From positions 62,001 to 126,000 of the forward strand of contig NZ_JABMCJ010000072.1 in assembly GCF_013359755.1 (NCBI RefSeq): 64,000 nt of DNA, given 5' to 3'. Origin of the DNA: Tardiphaga robiniae. Lineage in GTDB: Bacteria > Pseudomonadota > Alphaproteobacteria > Rhizobiales > Xanthobacteraceae. Positions 1-9,361 of this stretch are shown in pieces. The notes under the pieces are model-generated. The model was not told the DNA's origin. It saw only the letters and a list, made by a program, of their open reading frames with translations, and made no database searches. The stretch's first letter is position 1. The number at the start of each line of letters is the position of its first letter. Made by a program: the position numbers and the translations under genes.

Positions 1-761
1 CTGAGGAACACCTGACCGCCATCGGCACGGATCTTCCCGCTATTGGTCACCAACGCCTTGCCGGTGCCATCGACGAGATTGCCAAGCTGATTGGAAGGCA
101 CGGCCACCGACAGGAAGCCGTCGCCGGAGAGATCGAGCGTGATCATCTCACCGGAGCCAAGGCCGACCTTGCCGAGCCGCGCCGAAATGACGCCGTCATT
201 GGCGACGCGGCCACCGAGCAACGCAGCGAAGCCGCCGTCGGACACGTTGATGCGGCCGGCATTGGTGACGACAGCCGAGGAGCCGTTGCCGGTGAACTTG
301 TATTTGCCCGACAGGAAGTCCTCATTCCTGATGTCGAGGGTCGAGGCCGCGAAAGAGCCGGCATTGACGACACCCGTATTTGTGATCGCGATACCGTTCG
401 GATTGACCAGCAGCACTGTGCCGGGCGCGTTGATCGTGCCGGCGATGCTGGAGGGCGTGCTACCGGTAACGCGGTTGAGGGTGGCAGCCGCCGCGCTCGG
501 CTGGTTGAAGTTGACGGTGCCGCCGGCGCCGATCGAGAACGAATTCCAGTTGATGATGGCGCTGTTCGAGGACTGATTGACGTTCAGCGTGCCGTTCGAC
601 GGTGCGGCGATGCTCGCGGCACCATGGGTCACGGTGCCACCGCCCGGCAGCGTCTGCGCCAGTGCGATACTGCCGCTGAACACCACGCAGCCGAACACCA
701 GCGGTGCAAAGGCCGCCCTCACACTGCCGCGGATCGGCGTCACGTCGTATGTCTGTGCCAT
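1..761 (-). CDS. Filamentous-haemagglutinin-type exoprotein (TpsA), N-terminal part
   Basis: The reading frame is open from an ATG at 761 to the left edge, so only the first 253 residues are present. An AGGAA Shine-Dalgarno precedes the start. The N-terminus has a long signal peptide (hydrophobic run ending near ALAQT, about residue 37). It is followed by the two-partner-secretion domain typical of haemagglutinin activity exoproteins, with the hallmark NPNGI motif near residue 120 and repeated short Gly/Asn/Val beta-helix-like segments. By family, such proteins are exported to the cell surface by a cognate TpsB pore, and one is encoded at 1842. The two genes are in opposite orientation with a secreted-protein gene between them, which is unusual for a TPS pair. 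The adhesin or toxin part of the protein lies outside the window. Confidence 0.9.
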   Translation of the reverse strand, partial: MAQTYDVTPIRGSVRAAFAPLVFGCVVFSGSIALAQTLPGGGTVTHGAASIAAPSNGTLNVNQSSNSAIINWNSFSIGAGGTVNFNQPSAAAATLNRVTGSTPSSIAGTINAPGTVLLVNPNGIAITNTGVVNAGSFAASTLDIRNEDFLSGKYKFTGNGSSAVVTNAGRINVSDGGFAALLGGRVANDGVISARLGKVGLGSGEMITLDLSGDGFLSVAVPSNQLGNLVDGTGKALVTNSGKIRADGGQVFL

Positions 762-828
762 GCTCAGTTCCTGTCACCTGCACGGGCGCCGTTGACCGGC
801 GTTCCCGAAATTATCTTGTCGGTCCGCT

Positions 829-1545
829 CTAGAATTTGCCGCGCTCGATCCGCGCAATGTCGGGGTCGTCGCGTTCAGCGATGTAGTTGATGATCAGCTT
901 CGGCGGCCCCTTCGGATCCGGCGATGTGGTCTGGTTTCCCTCGCGCTGCATCTGATACTTGACGCCATCCGCGATCAGCCGGACCGCTCCCTTCTTCTCG
1001 TCCTCGCCGGCAAACAGCACGATGGTGTTTTCGCCGACAGGGATGCCCGAGCGCAGGGTGTCCTTCTTCCAGCCGAATCCCGCGAAGTATCGCTCGATCC
1101 GCGATCCCGCTGTGATCATCGCATTGGGATCGATCGCCGGTGTAGACGCCACCTCGCCCCAGATGACATTCACCTGAATCAGTTTCTTCGACTTGTTGCC
1201 GAAGATGTAGGCGACCCGCGCGGCGCCCGGACCAGGATCGAGCGACGGTAGATTGACGGTAATGACATTCGTGCCTTCGACGCTGTTCACGCCGCTCGTG
1301 ATATCGGCCGGCTTGACATTGAATGCCTTCGTCACGATGGCCCGCACCTCCGCCTCAATCATGCCGAAACGGGCGTCGCGGAATCCTGTGACCTCATACT
1401 TCGGCGCTTCCTGCTGCGCCCGGGCCGGAAAAGCATCGGCCACGCCCGCGACAATCGCCGCGACGAGGATCAGCCGTGCCATCACGCGCTTGAGCGCATG
1501 CGATGTGGAATCACGACGAATGGAAGTGCCGAAACGATCTCTCAC
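829..1545 (-). CDS. Exported protein of unknown function
   Basis: A 238-residue protein. I chose the GTG start at 1545 because AGGAG lies 8-9 bases upstream; an ATG at 1482 would also keep the signal peptide but has no good ribosome site. A basic stretch and a hydrophobic segment (about residues 22-40) end at an Ala-rich cleavage site before QQEAPKYEV. The mature part is a mixed alpha/beta domain of about 190 residues without Cys pairs or a catalytic motif that I recognise. It follows the TpsA gene's start by 67 bases on the same strand, so the two may be cotranscribed, with this gene first. A role in exoprotein maturation is only a guess from position. Confidence 0.75.
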   Translation of the reverse strand: MRDRFGTSIRRDSTSHALKRVMARLILVAAIVAGVADAFPARAQQEAPKYEVTGFRDARFGMIEAEVRAIVTKAFNVKPADITSGVNSVEGTNVITVNLPSLDPGPGAARVAYIFGNKSKKLIQVNVIWGEVASTPAIDPNAMITAGSRIERYFAGFGWKKDTLRSGIPVGENTIVLFAGEDEKKGAVRLIADGVKYQMQREGNQTTSPDPKGPPKLIINYIAERDDPDIARIERGKF

Positions 1546-1841
1546 CTGCTCAACTCCTAGCGATCAATTGCATCGGTTGAGCGCAAAACCGCTCCGGGCT
1601 GCGCTCACGCGGCCGATGCCTATGATACCAGCGTCTTATTAGGGGCTGGATGCAATCAGTTTCGAACACCGTGTGAACGCTGGTTCACATCGACCATCAA
1701 CGACCGTTATGGTTGATGCGCGCTCAAACTATCCATGCATATATGCGCCGCGTCGCTGCTGCCTGACGGTGCCGGCCGTCGGGTTGCGCATGACCGACGG
1801 ACGCATGCGCACTGCACGTGGGAAGTTCTGGGGCTGTCTTG
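1546..1841. other. Intergenic region rich in inverted repeats, between the secreted-protein and tpsB genes
   Basis: This 296-base divergent region should hold promoters for the minus-strand pair and for tpsB. No gene is visible. It contains several perfect inverted repeats: TGTGAAC-N4-GTTCACA (1672-1689), CATCAAC-N10-GTTGATG (1695-1718), the palindrome GCATATATGC (1737-1746) and a possible leader hairpin CCGTCGG-N11-CCGACGG (1776-1800). Confidence 0.6.
1672..1718. promoter_or_regulatory. Two adjacent inverted repeats, candidate operators of the TPS locus
   Basis: TGTGAACGCTGGTTCACA at 1672-1689 has perfect 7-base arms. Six bases further on is CATCAAC-N10-GTTGATG at 1695-1718, also with perfect 7-base arms. 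Both lie about 125-170 bases upstream of the tpsB start and could serve either gene direction. Which regulator binds is unknown; the two-component regulator encoded at 3656 is one candidate by position. Confidence 0.4.
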
Positions 1842-3578
1842 ATGTCTATTCGTTCGATAAAGAAATCCTTGGCATTGATCGCAATCGCCTTGGGATCGTC
1901 GTGCAGTGCCGTGCTCGCTCAATCCCCCGCGCCCGCACCGAGCCTCGTACAACCGCCCACGATTGCCACGCCGCCCGCATCGACGCGTATCACCTTGCCG
2001 CAAATCGCTGCTGGCTCAACTGTGCCGGATGCCGCTAAAAAACTGACGTTTATCTTGACCGGAATCGACATCGAAGGCGAATTTGACGAGATCGCCATCG
2101 CGAAGAAAGAAGCCGCGGCCGCGCTGCTGGGAAAGTCCGTTACGGTCGCAGATCTGTTCGGCCTTGCCGACAAGTTGCAGCAAGCCTATGTGCGCGCAGG
2201 CTACCCGCTCGTGCGTATCGTCATCCTGCCCCAGGAACTTGATCGGCGCGCACGTGTAAAGCTGCGCGTCATTGACGGCTATGTCGAGAAATTCGATACT
2301 AGCACCCTGTCCGGAACATCAGCTGCTCGTGTTGCAGCCGTGCTGGCGCCATTACTCAACAAGCGACGCCTCACGCAGAACGAACTCGAACGGCAATTGC
2401 TGATTGCGGGCGATACACCGGGTCTCGTTCTCAATGCCACTTTTGCTGCCGGCTCGGCCGTCGGCGGCTCTGTCCTGGTGCTCAGCGGCCGGTACAGGCC
2501 CGTTTCGGCGAGCCTCTATCTCGACAACGGCATGCCCAAATCCTTTGGCGAATGGCAGGCGGCAACATACTTCTCGCTCAACAACCTGGCGGGATTTGGC
2601 GAACAGCTCTCGGTCTCCATCGCTGGCCTGCCCGACAATGATTTCGTGACGCCCTATCCGACGCGTCGCTATCTCGGTGCAAACCTCGCCGTTCCACTCG
2701 GCATCGACGGCTGGCGGTTCGAACTCGGCGTCACCGATGGTCGCACGACCCCGCGGGTCGATGCGATATTCGCTTCACAGGGTGTTTTCCGGCAAGGGCG
2801 CGCGAAGCTCGCCTACGATGTTGTCAAACGCCGCGATACCGAGCTGAGCTTCAATGCGCGATTCGATCTCACGGAAGAACAGGTCAGCACGCTGATCACG
2901 ACGCCGGCCACGCCGCTATCGCTTGACCGTACACGCGTGCCACGTGTCGGCCTCGACGGCATCCTGCGATTCCGCGAAAGCGGAACCACCCTCAGCTACA
3001 CGGCGACCTATTCTCACGGCATCAATGCGCTGGGAGCCCGCTCCGTAGCCGATGCGACGCCGTTGCTCACGCTCTCGCGGCAAGGCGCGGACGCGGAATT
3101 CAGCAAGCTCGACGGTCGCGTCGACGTCATGCAAACGCTTCCCGAGAATCTGTTTCTTTCGGCAGGACTTGCAGGTCAGACATCGTTCGGTCGCCCGATG
3201 CTCACGTCCGAGCAGCTTCCGATCATTGGCGCCAATATGCTGTCCGGCTTCGCCGCCGGCACGCTCGCCGGCGATACCGGCTGGGTGGGACGCGGAGAGT
3301 TCGGCTGGAGCACCCAGCTCCCGTTCATCGCCGAACCGCATGCAATCGTGCCTTACGTCTTCGCAGCCACCGGCGAGCGCCGCTATGAAATGCCGACCGT
3401 ATTGGAAATCCCGGTCATCCGCGCGAACAACTATGGCGGCGGTATGCGCTTCCAGCTCGCGCCGCAGGCACCCGACGCCCCGTCGCTGTCCGGCTTCGTG
3501 GAGCTGAGCGAACGACGCGCCGGCGCTTCCAGCCTCGACGGCTGGATGGTGTTCGCCGGCGGCTCGATCCGCTACTAG
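1842..3578 (+). CDS. Two-partner secretion outer-membrane transporter, ShlB/FhaC family (TpsB)
   Basis: A 578-residue protein that should form the outer-membrane pore exporting the TpsA protein encoded at 1-761. Residues 1-26 are a signal peptide ending in AVLAQ, followed by a Pro/Ala-rich linker. A POTRA domain covers about residues 65-150 and includes the family-typical pattern AYVRAGYPLVRI followed by VIDGYVE. The rest (about 150-578) is the ShlB beta-barrel domain with alternating hydrophobic strands, ending in an aromatic residue (GGSIRY), as outer-membrane proteins usually do. I chose ATG 1842 over an in-frame GTG at 1818 because the shorter form puts the signal peptide at the very start. 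The next gene, a response regulator, starts 77 bases downstream. Confidence 0.9.
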   Translation: MSIRSIKKSLALIAIALGSSCSAVLAQSPAPAPSLVQPPTIATPPASTRITLPQIAAGSTVPDAAKKLTFILTGIDIEGEFDEIAIAKKEAAAALLGKSVTVADLFGLADKLQQAYVRAGYPLVRIVILPQELDRRARVKLRVIDGYVEKFDTSTLSGTSAARVAAVLAPLLNKRRLTQNELERQLLIAGDTPGLVLNATFAAGSAVGGSVLVLSGRYRPVSASLYLDNGMPKSFGEWQAATYFSLNNLAGFGEQLSVSIAGLPDNDFVTPYPTRRYLGANLAVPLGIDGWRFELGVTDGRTTPRVDAIFASQGVFRQGRAKLAYDVVKRRDTELSFNARFDLTEEQVSTLITTPATPLSLDRTRVPRVGLDGILRFRESGTTLSYTATYSHGINALGARSVADATPLLTLSRQGADAEFSKLDGRVDVMQTLPENLFLSAGLAGQTSFGRPMLTSEQLPIIGANMLSGFAAGTLAGDTGWVGRGEFGWSTQLPFIAEPHAIVPYVFAATGERRYEMPTVLEIPVIRANNYGGGMRFQLAPQAPDAPSLSGFVELSERRAGASSLDGWMVFAGGSIRY

Positions 3579-3655
3579 ACTCCAGAAATGGCAACAACGG
3601 ACAGATCACTTGCTTTCGGTCAGATGCCATTCCATTGATACGGCAGGAGTACAAG

Positions 3656-4396
3656 ATGTCGGCGCCGGCCCCTTCATTTAACCGAGATTCGCAGCGCCGC
3701 GACCGGCTCCTGATCGTCGAGGACGACCCCGTGACGCGGGCCATGCTGGCCGGTTACTTCACCGATCACAACTTTGACGTCGCCGAAGCGGCAAATTGCG
3801 CTGAGTGCCGTCAGAAGATCAGGAAGAACGGCGCTGAGCTCGTCTTCATCGACGTTCAGCTTCCGGACGGCGATGGGTTCGAACTCGCGAGAGAAATTCA
3901 GAGCGTAAGCCAGGCCGGCATCATATTCGTCACGCGCCGCGATACCGAAGTTGATCGGATCCTTGGCCTCGAGGTGGCCGGCGATCACTACGTGACAAAA
4001 CCGATCAACCTGCGCGACCTGCTCGCGCGCGCGCGCTCGGTCCTCAGGCGACGCGCGATCGAGCGTGACGCCGCAATCGCCGGCACCACGATCGTATTCG
4101 GGCGCTGGATCATCGATCTCGTGCGACGCGAACTGGCCACGCTCGGCGGCGAGCTGGTGCATCTCACGCGCGCCGAATTCGATCTGCTCGCAGCGCTGGT
4201 CGGTGCCGATGGCAGGCCGCTCAGCCGGGAGTATCTGATCGAAGTCGTCAGCAATCGGCAGACCGATGTCGATATACGTACCGTCGACGCCCTCGTTGCC
4301 AGACTCCGACGCAAACTCGCCAGCGGCAGCAACCAGCCCCTGATCACGACCGTGACGGGCATAGGTTACAAACTCATGCTCGAATCAAAGCGCTAG
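3656..4396 (+). CDS. OmpR/PhoB-type response regulator
   Basis: A 246-residue two-component regulator. The receiver domain (about residues 17-130) has the acidic pair in LIVEDDP, the phosphoacceptor Asp66 in LVFIDVQLPDGDG and the conserved Lys in YVTKPI. The winged-helix DNA-binding domain (about 150-245) has the usual LTRAEFDLLAAL and YKL ending. ATG 3656 is preceded by AGGAG at 6-7 bases; an in-frame TTG at 3635 is less likely. The likely partner is the hybrid kinase on the opposite strand: the two genes converge and share the four bases CTAG, each using them for its stop codon. The closest family pattern is TorR/KdpE-like. Its target promoters are unknown; the TPS genes beside it are candidates by position. 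Confidence 0.93.
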   Translation: MSAPAPSFNRDSQRRDRLLIVEDDPVTRAMLAGYFTDHNFDVAEAANCAECRQKIRKNGAELVFIDVQLPDGDGFELAREIQSVSQAGIIFVTRRDTEVDRILGLEVAGDHYVTKPINLRDLLARARSVLRRRAIERDAAIAGTTIVFGRWIIDLVRRELATLGGELVHLTRAEFDLLAALVGADGRPLSREYLIEVVSNRQTDVDIRTVDALVARLRRKLASGSNQPLITTVTGIGYKLMLESKR

Positions 4397-7086
4397 GCCT
4401 GTTCGGACTCTCGCAACCGTTCATTGAGCGCAGCGATAGATTCACGGCAGGTTGCCTCCAGCTGGACGGCAACAGCTTCAAGCGCATCTGCCGGCAATCG
4501 CGCCGCATCAGCCTCGATCCCGTTGCATTGGAAGAACAGACGTTCGAGACCGAGCGCACTGGCCGCACTGCCGATCCGATGCGCCAGGCGTTGCATGTGA
4601 TGCCGATCCCCCATGCTGGCCGCTTCCACCATGCTCCGCGTCAGCGGAAGGCAGGTGTCAAGGAAGATGGTGCGCAGACCACGCAACCGGGGCACCCCTA
4701 GCAGTTCTTCCTGATCGTTAAAGAAATCGTCATCGATGAGAGAACCAGCGGTTAGCTCGGACGCACCAACCGGGGCGCCTGGCAGATCGTCGACACCCGC
4801 CTGCAAGGCTGATTGCAGCGCCTGTAGCGTGATCGGCTTGCCGACGCGCGCGCGGATGCCATTGGCAGTGAGCCGTCCCTGTGTGCGATCCGACAAGTCG
4901 GCTGTCAGTGCGATAATCCGTGGCGATCGATCAAGCTGCAGTTTCCGAATGAGCCTGGCCGTGGCAATGCCGTCCATCTCCGGCATATGCACATCCATGA
5001 GTACGACGTCGAAGGCACCTGAGCGAACGAGCTCCAGAGCCATGGCCCCACTCGATGCTACGACTGGCTCGTGACCGAGACGAACAAGGAGGGCATGCCC
5101 CACGTCGCGATTGACCGGATCGTCATCGACGAGCAGCACGGACAGCTTCGTCGCCGGAGGTCTCGTCTCGACAACGGCCGGCACCAGTTGCGCCCGATCG
5201 AGGGGAATGGACAGAGTAAACGTGCTTCCCTTGCCGAGTTCGCTGCGGACCGAGAGATTGCCGGCCATCAGCCGCGCCAACCGGCGGGAAATGGCGAGGC
5301 CAAGCCCCGTCCCGCCGAACCGACGCTCGATATCGCTGTCAGCCTGCACGAAGTCTTCGAAGATGCGCTCCTGAATATCCGGCGCGATTCCGATACCCGT
5401 ATCCGTAACCGACAGATGGAGCATGCCGGGAGCATCCAGTGTATCGAATGCGAGATCGACCTGGACGCTACCTCGCGCGGTGAATTTGACAGCGTTGCCG
5501 AGTAAATTGAGCACCAATCGATTCAGCTTGATCGGGTCGCCGGCGACATCCGCGGCCACATCGCCTCGCATCGACAGGCTCAACGTCAATCCCTTCGCCT
5601 CCGCCTCCTCCCTCAACAGATCCAGATCTGCTTCGATCAGTTGATCCAGGCGAAAACTGCGGAATTCGAGCTTGTCGGCGCCTGCTTCGAGGCGGGCATA
5701 GTCGAGAATCGATTCGATCAGTGCGAGCAGGGTATCGCCCGAGACCTTGGCGGCCGTGAGCAAGCGGATCTGACGCTCGTCCAGGCGGCTATTATCGAGC
5801 AATTGCAGCACGCCTATCACGCCGTTGAGTGGAGTCCGCAGTTCATGACTGACGACCGCGAGGAAGCGCGACTTGGTTTCATTGGCCAGTTCGGCCGCCT
5901 GTCGCGCGTGATGCGCTTCTGCCCGTTCCTCGATCGCTTGATCGCGCGCCTGCGCGAGCTCGGTCGTCCGCGCCACAACCCGTCCTTCAAGGGTCAGATA
6001 TGACTCCCGCAGGCGCTCTGCCATCCGGTTGAACTGCTCACCCAAAGTCTGCAGTTCGTCGCCCGTCCGAATGACGAGTTTCTGATCGAGATCGCCGCTT
6101 CCGATGCGTTCTGCACCTTCCGTCAACGCACGGATCGGATCGGCCATACGACGGCTGAGCAACAGCGCCGCGATAAACGCACAGAACAGCGAGACAAGCA
6201 GCAGCAGCGCCGAATTGAGCATCGACGCGTAGAGCGACGCATAGGCTTCGTGAGTTGGCAGTTCAACGAACACCTTCCAGCCGACCGGCGCGATGGATGT
6301 GTGAACCGAAAGAACGCGTTTTCCCGCCAGATCGGTGACGACGGAATCCGCATCGCTGCCTGCGCTTCCCGCGAGCGCGGACGCAACCTGCGAAAGCCCC
6401 GACAGGTCGGTGTTCTTGAGCACGAGGCGGAGATCGGGATGGGCAATCAGACGCCCCCTCGTATCGACGACGAAGGCATTGCCCTCATTGCCGACCTTGA
6501 TCTGCGAGACGAGATCCCACATGAAGCGCAGATTGACATCGGCGATGATCACGCCGCCATCCGCGCCGCTCACGGCAACCGTGATATACGGCTCGGTCTC
6601 GCGGAAGAAGAAGATCGGCCCGTAATAGATGCCGCGTGCCTTCGCATCGACGAATGCGGGAGACTGCGAAAGGTCCGTATTGCTGCGGACCATGTCACGC
6701 ACATAGCGCGACACGCGCAATTGCTCGCGACCTTGCGGATCGAGTTGGGCGATTTCGGAGATCGCCGGCGTCAGGCGCAGCAGGCGAATGCCGGTTATGC
6801 GCATTTCCTCCGGCGGAAGCATCTGCAGCGAGAGCTGGGATAACCAGACGAGCTGCCGCTCGATCTCCTTGAGGAACTGATCGATCTTGTCCGCCGCGGC
6901 GCTGGCCTGCTCGCGCTGCACAGCGATCAGCAGGCGCTGCTGCTCGCGATAGGAGAATATCGCGTCGATCACATTATTGGCGATCAGCGCCGCCGAAACG
7001 ACCACCAGAAAGGACACGAGGTACTTGCGGAACAGACCGCCGCGCACCGGCGGTCGTGCATCGCGATCGGCGCCGATCACACTCAT
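4393..7086 (-). CDS. Hybrid sensor histidine kinase (TorS-like architecture)
   Basis: An 897-residue membrane kinase. Domains in order: transmembrane segment about 20-42, periplasmic Cache-like sensor about 45-285, second transmembrane segment about 287-311, HAMP about 312-362, coiled coil, HisKA with phosphoacceptor His414 in VVSHELRTPLNG, HATPase with the DTGIGI and GGTGLGL boxes, receiver domain with Asp698 in LMDVHMPEMDG, and a C-terminal HPt domain with His836 in RLAHRIGSAASALG. This gives a full His-Asp-His relay to the response regulator encoded at 3656. Its ATG overlaps the stop of the upstream binding-protein gene as ATGA, so translation is probably coupled. By analogy with TorT-TorS the binding protein may present the signal, which is inference. 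Confidence 0.93.
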   Translation of the reverse strand: MSVIGADRDARPPVRGGLFRKYLVSFLVVVSAALIANNVIDAIFSYREQQRLLIAVQREQASAAADKIDQFLKEIERQLVWLSQLSLQMLPPEEMRITGIRLLRLTPAISEIAQLDPQGREQLRVSRYVRDMVRSNTDLSQSPAFVDAKARGIYYGPIFFFRETEPYITVAVSGADGGVIIADVNLRFMWDLVSQIKVGNEGNAFVVDTRGRLIAHPDLRLVLKNTDLSGLSQVASALAGSAGSDADSVVTDLAGKRVLSVHTSIAPVGWKVFVELPTHEAYASLYASMLNSALLLLVSLFCAFIAALLLSRRMADPIRALTEGAERIGSGDLDQKLVIRTGDELQTLGEQFNRMAERLRESYLTLEGRVVARTTELAQARDQAIEERAEAHHARQAAELANETKSRFLAVVSHELRTPLNGVIGVLQLLDNSRLDERQIRLLTAAKVSGDTLLALIESILDYARLEAGADKLEFRSFRLDQLIEADLDLLREEAEAKGLTLSLSMRGDVAADVAGDPIKLNRLVLNLLGNAVKFTARGSVQVDLAFDTLDAPGMLHLSVTDTGIGIAPDIQERIFEDFVQADSDIERRFGGTGLGLAISRRLARLMAGNLSVRSELGKGSTFTLSIPLDRAQLVPAVVETRPPATKLSVLLVDDDPVNRDVGHALLVRLGHEPVVASSGAMALELVRSGAFDVVLMDVHMPEMDGIATARLIRKLQLDRSPRIIALTADLSDRTQGRLTANGIRARVGKPITLQALQSALQAGVDDLPGAPVGASELTAGSLIDDDFFNDQEELLGVPRLRGLRTIFLDTCLPLTRSMVEAASMGDRHHMQRLAHRIGSAASALGLERLFFQCNGIEADAARLPADALEAVAVQLEATCRESIAALNERLRESEQA

Positions 7087-8111
7087 TCTATGATCTTGTC
7101 GGCGCGGGCCAGCAGCACCGGCGGCACCGTCAGGTTCAGTGACTTCGCAGTCTTGAGATTGATGATCAGCTGATAGGTGCGCGGCGATCGCACCGGCAGC
7201 TCCGCGGGCTTGGCGCCGCGCAAGATCAGGTCGATATATTCGACCATCGCCTCCACCAGCTCCGAGCGCTCCGACGCCGCCGATTCATACTTGAACCCGT
7301 AGGAGACCAGGCCACCTTCGGTCATAAAGAAGTGATAGGAATAGACCGCCGGGACCGCATTTGCCGCGACAGCGGATACGATCGCCTTGCGGTTGAGGAC
7401 GGTGAACGCATCCGGCGTCACGACAAGCCCGCCGGCCGGTACACCGCCGAGCCGGGCAATCTGCGCCGATATGTTGTCCGGATCCGAAATCGGAAGCGGG
7501 ATGATGTCAACGCCGAAAGATGATGCCATCTCCCTCAATGGATCGAGATAGTAGTCGCCATTGCGCGGCGCGGAGAGCGGATTGAAGATCACACCGACGC
7601 GCTTGACGCGAGGCGCAAGCTCCAAAAGGATCTCCAGCCATTTGCTCCCCATCGACGGATGGCTGGTCGTGAAGCCCGTGGCATTTCCCCCCGGGCGCAC
7701 CAGACTCTGCACAAATCCGCTGCTAACCGGATCCGCGGCCGTCGAGAAGACGAGCGGAATGGTCTGGGTCTCACTCAGAATGGCTTGGGCGTCGAGCACG
7801 CCACCCGTGATGATGAGATCCGGCGTCCGTGCCACGATCTGCTTGGCCATCGCCTTGCGTTGGACCGGATCGTTCAGACACGACAGCGCTTCATACTCGA
7901 TCACACGCCCATCGACCCATCCAAGCTCGCCAAGTCGGGCCTTCATCGCTGCCAGGCGTGCAACGGTCATAGGCTCGTCATAGGCGGTGCTCAGTAGGAA
8001 TGAGACGCGCCGCCGCTCGGGCGCCACCTGCGCGACCGCCAGACGCGGCAGGGCCAAGATCGCAGCAAACGCAAGAACACTTCGTCGATGGAGCGCGATA
8101 GTCTTCCGCAT
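7083..8111 (-). CDS. ABC-type periplasmic binding protein (ABC_sub_bind family), probable sensor partner
   Basis: A 342-residue exported protein. The start at 8111 gives an N-terminus with basic residues and a hydrophobic stretch ending in LAVAQ; a longer frame upstream lacks a sensible signal. The mature protein has the two-lobed fold pattern of the ABC_sub_bind (PF04392) family, with segments such as LGWVDGRVIEYE, PDLIITGG, IPLVFSTAADPV and RPGGNATGF. No permease or ATPase gene is beside it. Instead its stop codon overlaps the start of the hybrid kinase gene (ATGA). This suggests that it is a ligand receptor for the kinase rather than a transport component. The ligand is unknown; members of this family elsewhere bind aromatic or amino-acid-like compounds. 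Confidence 0.88.
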   Translation of the reverse strand: MRKTIALHRRSVLAFAAILALPRLAVAQVAPERRRVSFLLSTAYDEPMTVARLAAMKARLGELGWVDGRVIEYEALSCLNDPVQRKAMAKQIVARTPDLIITGGVLDAQAILSETQTIPLVFSTAADPVSSGFVQSLVRPGGNATGFTTSHPSMGSKWLEILLELAPRVKRVGVIFNPLSAPRNGDYYLDPLREMASSFGVDIIPLPISDPDNISAQIARLGGVPAGGLVVTPDAFTVLNRKAIVSAVAANAVPAVYSYHFFMTEGGLVSYGFKYESAASERSELVEAMVEYIDLILRGAKPAELPVRSPRTYQLIINLKTAKSLNLTVPPVLLARADKIIE

Positions 8112-8337
8112 GAGGAATTTCCCAGCACAACAGCGAGACGTTCTACCGCGGGGAGCGGACGTCCCACTACTCGCTTTTCTCAAATATCCGAAATGGACGA
8201 CCTGAGCGAGAACGGTCAAGCGCTCGCCGCCCGACGGGAGAGGGCCTAGACGGTCAAACTCGGCAAGCGTGCCGTGCGATTACGGGAATTACAGTGCTCG
8301 CTGGCTTTGCCAGCACCATCGGCTGGCCCGGGACCTT

Positions 8338-8413
8338 TGGTGCCCAGGGGCGGGATCGAACCACCGACACTGCGATTTTCAGTCGCATGCTCTACCAACT
8401 GAGCTACCTGGGC
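8338..8413 (-). tRNA. tRNA-Phe (GAA)
   Basis: On the minus strand a 76-base cloverleaf can be folded, with acceptor GCCCAGG paired to CCTGGGC, D-loop AGCTCAGTTGGTAGAGC, anticodon loop CTGAAAA reading GAA, T-loop GGTTCGATCCC, and an encoded 3' CCA. Confidence 0.97.
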
Positions 8414-8571
8414 GCCGCCCCGGATCAGGTCCAGGGAGCGCCGGTTTATAGTCAGGCAAATCGGCCCTGTCCACCCGCCCGATGGCATTTCTGTGAACGA
8501 AGATTTTCCCGTCAAAACAATGGGAAATGACCGCTTCGGACCGGCTTGGACAGCGCGAATGCCCGTCAAGC

Positions 8572-8748
8572 CTATTCGGCGTCCTCGTCATCCGTCGGTT
8601 TGCCGGGAATCGCATAGGAACCCGACAGCCAGCGATTGAGATCGACGTCGCGGCAACGCTCGGAGCAGAACGGCTTGGAGGCCTCCACCGCGGGCTTGCC
8701 GCAGATCGGGCACGGCTTTTCGCCAGATTTGGACGCCTTAGCTTGCAT
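8572..8748 (-). CDS. yacG: DNA gyrase inhibitor / zinc-binding protein YacG
   Basis: A 58-residue protein with the YacG zinc knuckle: CPIC at residues 13-16 and CSERC at residues 28-32, followed by [16 protein letters not shown], the conserved core of the family. By family, YacG binds the GyrB subunit and blocks gyrase DNA binding in Escherichia coli. The ATG at 8748 overlaps the end of the maf gene by 11 bases, so the two are cotranscribed and probably coupled. The C-terminus is acidic (DDEDAE). The protein length is normal for the family. Confidence 0.93.
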   Translation of the reverse strand: MQAKASKSGEKPCPICGKPAVEASKPFCSERCRDVDLNRWLSGSYAIPGKPTDDEDAE

Positions 8749-9361
8749 TCAACCATCCGAAACGGATCGGGAAGCCCTCGCCGCCGAGGAGTGTGACGGT
8801 CTCGTAGAGCGGCAGGCCGACAATATTGGTGTAGGAGCCGACCATCTTGACCACGAAGGAACCGGCAATGCCCTGCACGGCATAGCCACCGGCTTTGCCG
8901 CGCCATTCGCCAGAGCCGATATAGGTCGAGATGTCTTCTTCGTTAAGGCGCTTGAAGCGCACCTTGGTCTCGATCAGCCGCTGCCGAAAGCTTTCCTTGG
9001 GGGTGACGATGCAGACCGCCGTATAGACACGGTGGTTGCGGCCCGACAGCAACCGCAGGCACTGCGAAGCCTCATCGACCAGTTCCGCCTTGGGCAGGAT
9101 GCGACGACCGACGGCCACCACGGTATCGGCTGCAAGAATGAACGCGCCGCGGAGTTCGTCGTCGAGCTGAACTGACTTGAGCGCGGCTTCCGCCTTGGCT
9201 CGGGCCAGACGATTGGCGCAGGCGCGCGGCAACTCGCCCCGCTTCGGGGTCTCGTCGACATCGGCAGGACGCAGCGCATCGGGCTCGATCCCGGCCTGAT
9301 TGAGCAGGCTGAGGCGGCGGGGCGAACCGGAGGCGAGAACGAATTTGGGGCGGCCGAGCAT
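8738..9361 (-). CDS. maf: Maf-family nucleoside triphosphate pyrophosphatase
   Basis: A 207-residue protein. The N-terminus carries the family signature [12 protein letters not shown]. The middle has AADTVV, the conserved Asp of the catalytic centre, and further on [19 protein letters not shown] and [17 protein letters not shown] are typical of Maf proteins. By family it hydrolyses non-canonical or modified nucleoside triphosphates to monophosphates and is linked to division control. The gene lies between the low-Mr phosphatase-like gene and yacG in the same orientation. Many relatives have infA just upstream; here only 74 bases separate it from the phosphatase gene and no IF-1 frame is present. 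Confidence 0.93.
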   Translation of the reverse strand: MLGRPKFVLASGSPRRLSLLNQAGIEPDALRPADVDETPKRGELPRACANRLARAKAEAALKSVQLDDELRGAFILAADTVVAVGRRILPKAELVDEASQCLRLLSGRNHRVYTAVCIVTPKESFRQRLIETKVRFKRLNEEDISTYIGSGEWRGKAGGYAVQGIAGSFVVKMVGSYTNIVGLPLYETVTLLGGEGFPIRFGWLNAS

